This document shows, one piece after another, positions 35,003 to 42,942 of a stretch of DNA of 64,000 nucleotides. Numbering within the stretch: position 1 is the stretch's first letter; every line of letters starts with the position of its first letter. The stretch covers positions 401,933 to 465,932 of the forward strand of contig NZ_JACHXW010000001.1 of NCBI RefSeq assembly GCF_014192395.1, in the 5' to 3' direction. A program made the position numbers and the translations under genes. A model generated the notes under the pieces. That model was given only the letters and a program-made list of their open reading frames with translations, had not been told where the DNA came from and did not search any database. The DNA comes from Paenibacillus endophyticus (GTDB lineage: Bacteria > Bacillota > Bacilli > Paenibacillales > Paenibacillaceae).

Positions 35003-35698
35003 ATGAAGAATAAAAAAGGCTGGATTATCGGATTAGGACTTGTAGTGGCACTTGGAGGAACGAGTGCAGTCGTAGCCGCAGAGGCGGCTAGCTCGTATAT
35101 CAGCAAGGATAAAGCGAAGCAAATTGCCCTATTAGCAGCGCCTGGTAGCGTAACAGATATTGAACTGGAGCATAAGCGTAACTCGGTATACTATGAGGTG
35201 GATATCGATCGCAAAGATACCTTCCAGGAGGTTGATGTCCATGTGGAGGCCGTATCAGGCAAGGTGCTGAGCATTAAAAATGATGACGATAATTATACAG
35301 CACATGTGGCCCCTGCTCCGGTAGCTAACGATGCCGCCGTCGCAGCTGCAGGCGAAGCGGCAGCCTCGAACTCGACTGGCGCAACAAGCGCAAGTACAAA
35401 GTCGATTACGAAAGAGCAGGCAGGCAAGCTGGCTCAGCAGAAGGTGAAAGGTGACATCATCCGAGTGGAAACGGACTGGGACGACGGCATTAAAAAGTAC
35501 GAGGTCAAGCTGAAAACAGCTGCAGGCAGAGCTGAAGTAGACATTGCTGCTGCAAACGGGAAAGTGCTCGATATTGATTATGAGGATGACCGCAATGATG
35601 ACGATGACAACTACGACGACGACAACGACGATCACGATGGCCACGACGGCCACGACGGCCAAGATGATGATGATTACGATGATGATGACCGTGACTAA
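35003..35698 (+). CDS. Secreted PepSY-domain protein with acidic His/Asp-rich tail
   Basis: 231 residues. ATG 35003 chosen because AAAGGAG is 10 bp upstream; an ATG nine bases earlier is too close. Signal peptide to about residue 26 (VVAAEA). Two PepSY domains (30-85; 130-190, ITKEQAGKLAQQKVKGDIIRVE). The last ~40 residues are nearly all Asp with HDGHDGHDG triplets, a plausible divalent-metal-binding tail. The DNA encoding it is a GAY/CAY run. Part of the two-component locus by position. Confidence 0.85.
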   Translation: MKNKKGWIIGLGLVVALGGTSAVVAAEAASSYISKDKAKQIALLAAPGSVTDIELEHKRNSVYYEVDIDRKDTFQEVDVHVEAVSGKVLSIKNDDDNYTAHVAPAPVANDAAVAAAGEAAASNSTGATSASTKSITKEQAGKLAQQKVKGDIIRVETDWDDGIKKYEVKLKTAAGRAEVDIAAANGKVLDIDYEDDRNDDDDNYDDDNDDHDGHDGHDGQDDDDYDDDDRD

Positions 35699-35762
35699 TA
35701 ACGAAGAATTTAAGGAATGTTTGATTGGAATCATTCCATCACATTGCTGTTAATCTCATTTA

Positions 35763-35806
35763 AAATACCCTCTGGGACCTTAGTTTCGCGGTCCCAGAGG
35801 GTATTT
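35763..35806 (+). terminator. 17-bp perfect hairpin, probable terminator
   Basis: AAATACCCTCTGGGACC pairs perfectly with GGTCCCAGAGGGTATTT around a 10-base loop. No long T tract follows (CGCTGTTT), but stem strength and position after the PepSY gene favour termination. Confidence 0.7.
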
Positions 35807-35866
35807 CGCTGTTTAATGCAATAAACCAATGGTATGGCCCGACTGAAGGTAACCAAATACAGCTAA

Positions 35867-35944
35867 ACAAGCACGTCTAAACAAGTACGTCTAAACAAGT
35901 ACGTCTAAACAAGTACGTCTAAACAAGTACGTCTAAACAAGTAC
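35867..35944 (+). repeat. 14-bp minisatellite, 5.6 copies
   Basis: Unit ACAAGTACGTCTAA repeated head to tail from 35867 (first copy has GC for GT) through 35936, then an 8-bp partial unit. It lies in the 530-bp gap 35699-36228 between the PepSY gene and the chemoreceptor gene. Period 14 is not a codon multiple and no reading frame covers it. Confidence 0.95.
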
Positions 35945-35955
35945 AGCCTTTTAGT

Positions 35956-36014
35956 GCTTCGTGGTCTGCGCGCCATACCGCTAGCTATGAAGGAGCAGAC
36001 CATTCAACACGCGA
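35956..36014. repeat. Imperfect inverted repeat in the 35.7-36.2 kb gap
   Basis: GCTTCG plus TGGTCTGC (35956-35969) faces GCAGACCA (35995-36002) and CGAAGC (36009-36014), giving an 8-bp perfect core stem with a bulged outer stem. A T run (36040-36045) follows after 25 bp. The remaining gap to 36228 is AT-rich with no other feature recognised. Confidence 0.5.
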
Positions 36015-36228
36015 AGCCGAATCCTTAATGGCTAGGGTGTTTTTTGGCGCATTGCAATAAAATAATTCATTAATTCTTTAAGAGCGAATGGATTATTGTA
36101 AAAATATTGAACGGAATTGACACTTTATTTTACAAAAAGAATGAAATCTTCACTAATGTGATTTAAATCACACGCTGAATACTTATTCTGGTTTACTATT
36201 GATAAAACTGCAATGGGGGTTGCTGCAT

Positions 36229-38214
36229 ATGAAGGTCGGGATAAGCTCGTTAACAAATAAATTCATGTTGGTAATGGCTGCTGCTTTAATCTTAATTGTT
36301 AGCGTTATTATGGTTTTTGAATGGCAGTCTATCCGAACGGATGTAGAGAAAAGACTCTTGGATAAAGGGCGTGATCTTTCCTTGTCACTCGCCCATACGC
36401 TTGAGCATTTGACGGAACTGGACTTGAACACGGGAGTTGTATTGCAAGACGGAACGAAATGGGCTGGGGACCAGCTGCGGAATGATCTTTTTCATGACGA
36501 GCTGACCGTTAATGCGCAAAGCATAGCGGCGGCTGAGACGCGGGCTCAGGACGCCGATTATGCAACAAAAAAAATAACCCTACATAACGGTGAATCGATA
36601 CCTTTGCACGAATATGAGCTGAAATATGACAGCGCATATGATAAATATACCGATGATCGCTGGCAAGGCATTATCGATAGCTTTTTGAACGAGGAGAACG
36701 TAGTTTACGCCATGGCTGCCGCATACTCGGATAATCCAAACTGGGCTGGCTATATAGCTACGCATAACGGCATTTATAGTCCGGAAGGGGAACAATCTGC
36801 CGACGCTTGGGGCGACAAAGGGTTCCTCAGCCAAAACTATCGAGCGAACCGCATATTTAATGATGAAACAGGTTACAATGCGGTCATGAATGTAAATACG
36901 GATGACGTGTATTTGCAGAAGTATGATCGGATCATCGATGGGAAGACCGTTGAAACATGGGACGTGTCCTATCCGCTTATTATTGACGGCGAGCATTGGG
37001 GAGCCGTTCGAGTTGCATTGTCCAAAGAGAAGGCCGAAGCACGGATTGCTGAAGAAAGAATGAAAGTGCTGCTGCAACTTGGATCATTGGTAGCGGTTGT
37101 TCTTGTTATATTGTTTTTCCTCTCGCAAATCATGTTAGGCAGAAAGCTTAGGGAAATCGTTAGGGCAGCCGTGAATCTAAATTCCAGCGAAGCAGATTTG
37201 ACCTATCGCATCGTGAACAAGGGCACAGATGAAATTGCAATACTAGGCCTTGAAATCAATCGGTTTATCGAGCATATGCAAAGCTTAATGCGGACAATTA
37301 GAAGCAATGCGGCTTCCGTATCTGACTTTTCCATAACGCTTAGCGAAGGCTCCCATCAGAGCAAAGAGCTGTCCTTCCAGCTAGCCTCTTCCGTTGATGA
37401 AATGGCAGCTGGGGCAGAGAATCAAGCAGATGGGGCTGCCGAGGTCGCGCATTCTATGGAAGAAATGGCGGCAAGCGTCGGTAGAATCGCCGCTTCTTCC
37501 TCGATTATGTCAAAGGCAGCAGGCGATATGCTTCATGCGGCCGAGGTAGGCAATGAAAAGTCGGAGCAAGCGGTTGCCCAGATGGAGAGACTTGGCGAAG
37601 CAACTTCATCGGTAGCGCAAGTGATCGGCCAGCTTAATGAACAATCCGCGCAGATACAAGAAATGGCTGGAACGATTGCGGCAATAGCAAGCCAAACGAA
37701 TCTGCTTGCTCTGAACGCTGCAATTGAAGCAGCGCATGCCGGAGAGTATGGTAGCGGATTTGCCGTCGTGGCAGGTGAAATTAGAAAACTGGCCGAGCAG
37801 GCATCCGACAATGCGCGCCATATCGCAGATACGATCAACCATGTGCTCACTTCTACTTCCGAAGCGGTAACGGCTGTACGGAACGGCGAACAGGAAATGG
37901 AGCAAGGGATGACCATCATTCATGAATTGAAGCAGTCCTTTGATCTCATCTGGCAGGAATCTCGCCACGTATCCTCGCAGGTGCAGGATGTATCCGCATC
38001 TACGGAGGAAATGGCGGCAGGCAGCGAGCAAGTGAGTGCATCGGTTGAAACGATGGCGATGGTAGCCAGGGACACCTCTTCCCATGCTGCGCAATCGGCT
38101 GAGGGTACGAACCGCCAGCACGAACTTGCCATCGAGACCGAGCAACTGGCACAATCGGTTAGCGAGCTTGCTGCGGAGCTTAGGGAGTCGATTGGTCGAT
38201 TTAAGTTGGAATGA
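36229..38214 (+). CDS. Methyl-accepting chemotaxis protein with double-Cache-like sensor
   Basis: 661 residues from ATG 36229 (GGGGG 8 bp upstream). Membrane helix 1 at about 10-32, large extracellular dCache-like sensor (35-275, [36 protein letters not shown]), helix 2 at 283-303, HAMP (305-360), then the cytosolic signalling coiled coil with the conserved tip [20 protein letters not shown]...[15 protein letters not shown]. It reports a small-molecule ligand to CheA/CheW. No che genes are nearby, so it is an orphan receptor. The ligand is unknown. Confidence 0.94.
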   Translation: MKVGISSLTNKFMLVMAAALILIVSVIMVFEWQSIRTDVEKRLLDKGRDLSLSLAHTLEHLTELDLNTGVVLQDGTKWAGDQLRNDLFHDELTVNAQSIAAAETRAQDADYATKKITLHNGESIPLHEYELKYDSAYDKYTDDRWQGIIDSFLNEENVVYAMAAAYSDNPNWAGYIATHNGIYSPEGEQSADAWGDKGFLSQNYRANRIFNDETGYNAVMNVNTDDVYLQKYDRIIDGKTVETWDVSYPLIIDGEHWGAVRVALSKEKAEARIAEERMKVLLQLGSLVAVVLVILFFLSQIMLGRKLREIVRAAVNLNSSEADLTYRIVNKGTDEIAILGLEINRFIEHMQSLMRTIRSNAASVSDFSITLSEGSHQSKELSFQLASSVDEMAAGAENQADGAAEVAHSMEEMAASVGRIAASSSIMSKAAGDMLHAAEVGNEKSEQAVAQMERLGEATSSVAQVIGQLNEQSAQIQEMAGTIAAIASQTNLLALNAAIEAAHAGEYGSGFAVVAGEIRKLAEQASDNARHIADTINHVLTSTSEAVTAVRNGEQEMEQGMTIIHELKQSFDLIWQESRHVSSQVQDVSASTEEMAAGSEQVSASVETMAMVARDTSSHAAQSAEGTNRQHELAIETEQLAQSVSELAAELRESIGRFKLE

Positions 38215-38218
38215 ATAA

Positions 38219-38243
38219 AAGGGGCTTAGCTCCTAGGAGCCCA
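38219..38243 (-). terminator. Convergent hairpin between chemoreceptor and UPF0060 genes
   Basis: GGGCT..AGCCC stem with T-rich 3' side only on the minus strand (CCCCTTTTA), overlapping the stop codon of the UPF0060 gene. Confidence 0.45.
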
Positions 38244-38552
38244 AAGCATAATGGAAACGCCGATGATACAGATTGCTGCTCCCAGCCAATCGTAAGCATC
38301 CGGCGTTTTTTTATCAACGAGCCATCCCCAAAAAACAGCCAGTATAATAAAAACACCGCCGTAGGCAGCATACACCCGTCCGAAGGAAGGGAAGCTCTGC
38401 ATGGTGGGGATGATGCCGTATGCGATAAGAACGAGGCTCCCGACAACGCCAAACCAAAGCGGCCTTGATTCGCGGAGCCACAGCCAAACCATATAACCGC
38501 CGCCGATTTCGGCAAGACCGGCGAGGATGAAGAGAACGATGGTGATGAGCAA
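38226..38552 (-). CDS. YnfA/UPF0060 family small membrane protein
   Basis: 108 residues with four predicted membrane helices. GLAEIGGGYMVWLWLRE and AYGGVFIILAVFWGWLVD are diagnostic of the UPF0060 (YnfA) family, related in fold to small multidrug-resistance transporters. Some members have been linked to export of toxic cations or dyes; here this is inference. Convergent with the chemoreceptor gene; monocistronic. Confidence 0.9.
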   Translation of the reverse strand: MLITIVLFILAGLAEIGGGYMVWLWLRESRPLWFGVVGSLVLIAYGIIPTMQSFPSFGRVYAAYGGVFIILAVFWGWLVDKKTPDAYDWLGAAICIIGVSIMLWAPRS

Positions 38553-38671
38553 GAGGGTATTCTCCTTTTTAATAAAAGTATGAATAAATTTTAACAGAAC
38601 CTTTGTCTAATCATCAATTTTTTGATACAATTCACAAGTCAACAACATATAATTTCATAGAATAGCTAGTA

Positions 38672-38841
38672 TGGTGCTGCCGTGAACAGAAGTTTCATAG
38701 GCAACTTAATAGGGAAGTTCGGTTAAAATCCGACGCGGTCCCGCCACTGTAACGCAGAGCTGACGATTCATTTATCCACTGTCTGGTTTGGACGGGAAGG
38801 AGATCGTACAGCAATGAAGCGAAGCCAGGAGACCTGCCATA
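38672..38841 (+). ncRNA. Cobalamin (B12) riboswitch
   Basis: Contains the conserved core in order: AGGGAAGTTCGGTTAAAATCC-type segment (38711-38731), GCGGTCCCGCCACTGTAA (the B12-box region, 38735-38752), and the 3' element GAAGCCAGGAGACCTGCC (38821-38838). The spacing of about 165 nt fits the adenosylcobalamin-type aptamer. It lies 167 bp before the GTG start of the large surface protein, in the same direction. It should repress that gene when cobalamin is plentiful. Confidence 0.93.
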
Positions 38842-38898
38842 ATAGTGCTCTATAATTCTCACGAGGATGGGAGGGAGATGTTTATTTGTGCTTCGGCG

Positions 38899-38914
38899 AT
38901 AGGTCTAGACCTAT
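38899..38914. promoter_or_regulatory. 16-bp palindrome in riboswitch expression platform, candidate anti-terminator arm
   Basis: ATAGGTCTAGACCTAT is perfectly palindromic. Its AGGTCT is complementary to AGACCT at 38830-38835 in the conserved 3' part of the aptamer, so it could pair alternately with the aptamer and control the terminator downstream. Confidence 0.4.
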
Positions 38915-38938
38915 GCTTACTTATACGCATAACCACCC

Positions 38939-38974
38939 AAACATCCTTCCAGAAGCGAAAGATGTTTTTTTGTT
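38939..38974 (+). terminator. Riboswitch-controlled terminator
   Basis: AAACATCCTT pairs with AAAGATGTTT (one mismatch) followed by TTTT, between the riboswitch and the start codon; the usual expression platform of a Gram-positive transcriptional-off switch. Confidence 0.85.
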
Positions 38975-39007
38975 GTCAAAAAACGGAACTGAAAAGGAGA
39001 GAAAACA

Positions 39008-42000
39008 GTGCTAACATTAAAAAAGTTTATGAGAAAAAGCTTGCCTGTCATTTTAAGTTTTGTTTTAATTTTCAGCGTATGGTCACCGCAAGTAAGCAAG
39101 GCGGCTGATCATAATGCCAACGCATCTCTGAACGAGATGATTGCTAGAACAGTGGATTATTACAAAGCTAAAGCTAAAGATGAAGTATTAGATTCCTGGA
39201 TGGATATCGTAGCTCTTTGGGGTGCAGGTCAAAATTTGAATGATGGGGTCTGGAAGCTTCCCAGCTGGAAAACTACAGAACCAACTGGTGCATCTAAGCT
39301 GGATCCGAATGAATCGGATACTGGTCATATTCGTTATATTTATTCGCTGCTTGCTATGGGTGAAGATCCGGCACATGCATGGGGGAGTGATCGTAATCTC
39401 TATGCGGAGCTGGCTGCGCAGCAAAACACTAGTACGGGCGCCTTTGGCACACCTAATAAACATATGTGGGCCATGCATGCCCTTGAAACAGGCGAAAAGC
39501 TAGGAAGCGATGTTGGCGATTGGAATGCAAATGCTAAGCAGAAAGCGATCGATTTCTTGCTTGATCAACAGCTTGCTGATGGCGGCTTTGCATTTTTTGG
39601 CTCCACCTCAGATCCAGACATGACAGGTATGGGGCTGCTTGCACTCGGGAATTATCAGAATGACAGCGCCGTTCAGCAATCCATTGCAAGAATAAAGTCA
39701 TTCTTGAAGACGAAACAGTTAAACAATGAACGTGTTATGTACGGAGATAATTCAAACAGCATGTCGGCAGTTGTTTCGGGTTTAATGGCGGTTGGCGAAG
39801 ACCTTCTCTCCAATGAATGGATGGTTGATGGGAAAAGCGTACTTGATTCCTATTCTGCGTTTCAACTGCAGAACGGTTCTTTTAAATGGATGGAATCGGG
39901 TACTGATGCTAATCCAATGGCTACCAATCAAGCGCTCATTGCATTAAATGACATCAAATACCAGAAAAGTATATGGTACCGTTTCGCTGAAACGAAACAG
40001 CCTATTACAGTAAACCTTGAGGTTGATGGCATCTCAGATGTCATTTATGCTGATCAAGCAACAACCGTACCACAAATCAAGAAACCAGCGACTGCGCTTG
40101 ATGCGCTGAAAAATGCCCTTGATCAAGCAGTGCCTCCAGTAGAATACAACATCGTGGACAGCAGCTTTGGAGCCTATGTAAAAGGCATTGCAGGTGAAGA
40201 AGCCGGAACGTTCAGCGGCTGGGACGGCTGGATGTATGAGGTTAATGGCGTTGCTCCCAATGTTGGAGCGAGTGCTTACCAGCTTCAACCAAACGATAAG
40301 GTCAGATTCTATTACAGCCGTTATCCCGCCATCTCCACATCGGCAACGATAGAAGCTGGACAAACTGATCCTCAAGTCGATATTACTCTCGTTGGTGATG
40401 AATTTTCAGAACAAGCGAATGAGGCAGGAAACTGGTCATTTGTAGCAGAGGACTCAGGGTTAACGGTACAGTCGATTGAAAAAGTCGATGCTCAGCAAGC
40501 AACAATTCATCTCTCTGGGCAAGCATCTGGAAAATCGTTCAAGATTCAAGCTTTGAAAATGGCATTGGAAGGAAAGCAAGACAGCAATATCGTATCGATT
40601 CGAGTACCGATAGCAGCTAAGCTGCAAGTTGATGGTATTTCTGGTTCAATATTCAATCAACAGATGGTTACGATCAAAAATACAGAAGAACCAGCAACAG
40701 CATTGGATTTGTTAAAGCAAGCACTTGATCAAGCTGCTCCAAAAATCAACTATAAAATCGTGGACAGCAGTTTCGGTGCTTATGTTTCTTCAATAAATGG
40801 GGAAGCAGCAGGCACGTTTGGCGGTTGGGACGGCTGGATGTATGAAGTCAATGGCGTGGCTCCAAGCGTCGGTGCATCAGCATATGAGCTGAAAAACGAT
40901 GATGTTGTGCGCTTTTACTACAGCAGATGGCCAGCCATTTCGACGGCTGCTCAAATCGTAAACGGGGCAACAAACCCATCCGTTGAAGTGACACTAGTAG
41001 GGGATGAATTTACAGCAGCAGCTGATGATATCGCCAATTGGGACATTAACATTGGCAGTACGGAGCTGCAAGTAAGCTCACTTGTTAAAGACGGCAACAA
41101 AGTTACCATTGCTTTGGGCGGTACGGCTAAAGGTGGAGCTGTTACCATAAAAGCATTGGGTGCTGCGTTAGTAGGAGGGAATGACAGTGAATCAATATCT
41201 GTTATTGTTCCCCGCGTCATTAGCAGCAATGATGATCAAACCATTGCGATAAATGAGAATGAAAACGCAGTGCTTGTTACGGATTCAGGTACAGGAATGT
41301 TGACAAACAATGTGAAACTAACATTCGAATCAGCTGCTTTGCCGAAAATCATAGCCGAACGAGGGAATACACGGCTTGAAATTCCAGCACATACAGCTGT
41401 CACATCGATATGGAATAAAGAGCTATTGCTTCCAAAAGCGTTGAACATGGAAGACAGCGGTTTAAATGCGAAATTAAATACGGTGCTGGCTTCAAGCAAC
41501 AAGAAAATCGATTCCGTAGATGCTCGCCTGCAAATAGGCGGTAATGGAGATATCCAATTCAGCCAGCACGTGACTTTGACGATCAAGGGACAAGGCAGCA
41601 AAGAGGCGGGTTTCGTTGACCATGCGGGAGTATTTACGCCAATAAAAAAATATGCCGATTCAACGGTGCAAACCGATGATGTTTACGCATATAGCCAAAA
41701 TGGCGATCTAATCATTCAAACAAAACATTTTACTGAGTTCCTTGCCTATACAACCTCAGCTCTATCGACTGGTGGCGGAGGCGGTCTCCCGATTGCGCAA
41801 AGCATAACGCTGTCGGTAGAGAAACGTTCAATAAATGAAGCCGATTTCGTTACGCCGTATGCATTCACAATTGCAGAAGGCGACACAGCGTTTGCGGCTC
41901 TCCAGAAAGCATTAGACCAAAAAGGCCTGTCTTTGAATTATTCGGGTACTGGTGCGACGATTTATGTGCAAGCAATCGGAGGCCTTGCGCAATTCGATAA

Positions 42001-42721
42001 AGGCGCCGGTAGCGGATGGATGTACTCCGTAAACGGAGTGTTTCCGAAAGTCAGCGCAGGCGTATACACATTAAAGAATGGTGACGTGTTGCGTTGGCAA
42101 TACACAACAAATTTAGGTGAGGACCTTGGAGCACCTAATGCCTCAGAGGAGAATGGCGGACAACAGCCTGGACAGACACCAACGGAATATTCTGATCAAA
42201 CGGAAATTTCTGCATGGGCATTAGAAGCTGTAACGAAAGCGACTGAGCTCGGTTTCATGAATGGTACAAGCACAGTTAATCCGAAATTCGAGCCTAAACG
42301 GCAGTTGACTCGAGCTGAATTCGCAGCTCTTGTTGTGAAATATTCGGGTGCTGAACAGGTACAGGCGGATTCCGGCTTCAAGGATGTTACGAAACAGAAT
42401 TGGTATTATGGCTATGTAGCGGCGGCGAAAGAAAAGGGCTTGATGTCAGGTGTGACCGGTACGACATTTTCTCCTAATGCTCCGATTACTAGACAAGAGA
42501 TGGCTGCCGTTCTTGTTCGACTTAAAGACTTGGTTGACGATCATGCACCGCAAGCAGCGATTAAAGATAAAGATGCTGTATCAGCTTGGGCAATTCCATT
42601 TGTTAACGTAGCCTATCAAAAAGGATTAATGACTGGCGACCAAGGCATGTTCAATCCTCAAGCGCTAGTTACAAGAGAAATGGCAGCAGTAACGATCATT
42701 AGACTGCATGAATTGAAATAA
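39008..42721 (+). CDS. S-layer-anchored transcobalamin-like protein (alpha/alpha barrel + three DUF4430 + SLH)
   Basis: 1237 residues. GTG 39008 has AAGGAGA 7 bp upstream; ATG 39029 is possible. Signal peptide to about 31 (VSKA-AD). Residues 32-328: alpha/alpha-toroid repeats with prenyltransferase/transcobalamin-type blocks (DPDMTGMGLLAL, MSAVVSGLMAVGE, NPMATNQALIALND). DUF4430 domains at about 337-437, 539-637 and 937-1043, each with GWMYxVNGVxPxVxAxxY and a closing beta strand. Ig-like segments lie between; three SLH repeats (1066-1237) anchor it to secondary wall polymer. Alpha6/alpha6 barrel plus DUF4430 is the fold pair of vertebrate transcobalamin and intrinsic factor. With the B12 riboswitch directly upstream, a cobalamin-capturing surface role is a strong inference. 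Not shown experimentally here. Confidence 0.85.
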   Translation: MLTLKKFMRKSLPVILSFVLIFSVWSPQVSKAADHNANASLNEMIARTVDYYKAKAKDEVLDSWMDIVALWGAGQNLNDGVWKLPSWKTTEPTGASKLDPNESDTGHIRYIYSLLAMGEDPAHAWGSDRNLYAELAAQQNTSTGAFGTPNKHMWAMHALETGEKLGSDVGDWNANAKQKAIDFLLDQQLADGGFAFFGSTSDPDMTGMGLLALGNYQNDSAVQQSIARIKSFLKTKQLNNERVMYGDNSNSMSAVVSGLMAVGEDLLSNEWMVDGKSVLDSYSAFQLQNGSFKWMESGTDANPMATNQALIALNDIKYQKSIWYRFAETKQPITVNLEVDGISDVIYADQATTVPQIKKPATALDALKNALDQAVPPVEYNIVDSSFGAYVKGIAGEEAGTFSGWDGWMYEVNGVAPNVGASAYQLQPNDKVRFYYSRYPAISTSATIEAGQTDPQVDITLVGDEFSEQANEAGNWSFVAEDSGLTVQSIEKVDAQQATIHLSGQASGKSFKIQALKMALEGKQDSNIVSIRVPIAAKLQVDGISGSIFNQQMVTIKNTEEPATALDLLKQALDQAAPKINYKIVDSSFGAYVSSINGEAAGTFGGWDGWMYEVNGVAPSVGASAYELKNDDVVRFYYSRWPAISTAAQIVNGATNPSVEVTLVGDEFTAAADDIANWDINIGSTELQVSSLVKDGNKVTIALGGTAKGGAVTIKALGAALVGGNDSESISVIVPRVISSNDDQTIAINENENAVLVTDSGTGMLTNNVKLTFESAALPKIIAERGNTRLEIPAHTAVTSIWNKELLLPKALNMEDSGLNAKLNTVLASSNKKIDSVDARLQIGGNGDIQFSQHVTLTIKGQGSKEAGFVDHAGVFTPIKKYADSTVQTDDVYAYSQNGDLIIQTKHFTEFLAYTTSALSTGGGGGLPIAQSITLSVEKRSINEADFVTPYAFTIAEGDTAFAALQKALDQKGLSLNYSGTGATIYVQAIGGLAQFDKGAGSGWMYSVNGVFPKVSAGVYTLKNGDVLRWQYTTNLGEDLGAPNASEENGGQQPGQTPTEYSDQTEISAWALEAVTKATELGFMNGTSTVNPKFEPKRQLTRAEFAALVVKYSGAEQVQADSGFKDVTKQNWYYGYVAAAKEKGLMSGVTGTTFSPNAPITRQEMAAVLVRLKDLVDDHAPQAAIKDKDAVSAWAIPFVNVAYQKGLMTGDQGMFNPQALVTREMAAVTIIRLHELK

Positions 42722-42725
42722 AGGA

Positions 42726-42767
42726 AAGCTGTCTCCAGCTATTTTAGCTGAGGGGCAGCTTTTTTTC
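42726..42767 (+). terminator. Terminator of the riboswitch gene
   Basis: AAGCTGTCTCCAGCT pairs with AGCTGAGGGGCAGCTT (imperfect centre) and is followed by TTTTTTC. Confidence 0.85.
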
Positions 42768-42942
42768 TGCGATTAAAAAGAACGCTTTATTACCTGGGAA
42801 ATTAGAACTATTTTCAGCCCAACGAACGATTGCGTCAAAAATGTTCTTTATTAAGAATATCGATAATGGTATATTTAATAGATTGGAATAGTGATCCATT
42901 TTCCGGGAATGAACTTTTTTAACTGAAACGAGGTGGTTAGAT

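Noticed and set aside
35255..35734. Minus-strand 159-residue hydrophobic frame
   Set aside because: It is the complement of the Asp-rich tail (GAY read as Val/Ile codons), a codon artefact.
35867..35944. CRISPR or iteron origin
   Set aside because: Units of 14 bp directly abut with no spacers, and no replication gene is nearby.
38845..39108. 87-residue frame between riboswitch and the large surface-protein gene
   Set aside because: It runs through the terminator and overlaps the real start in another frame; no ribosome site or family match.
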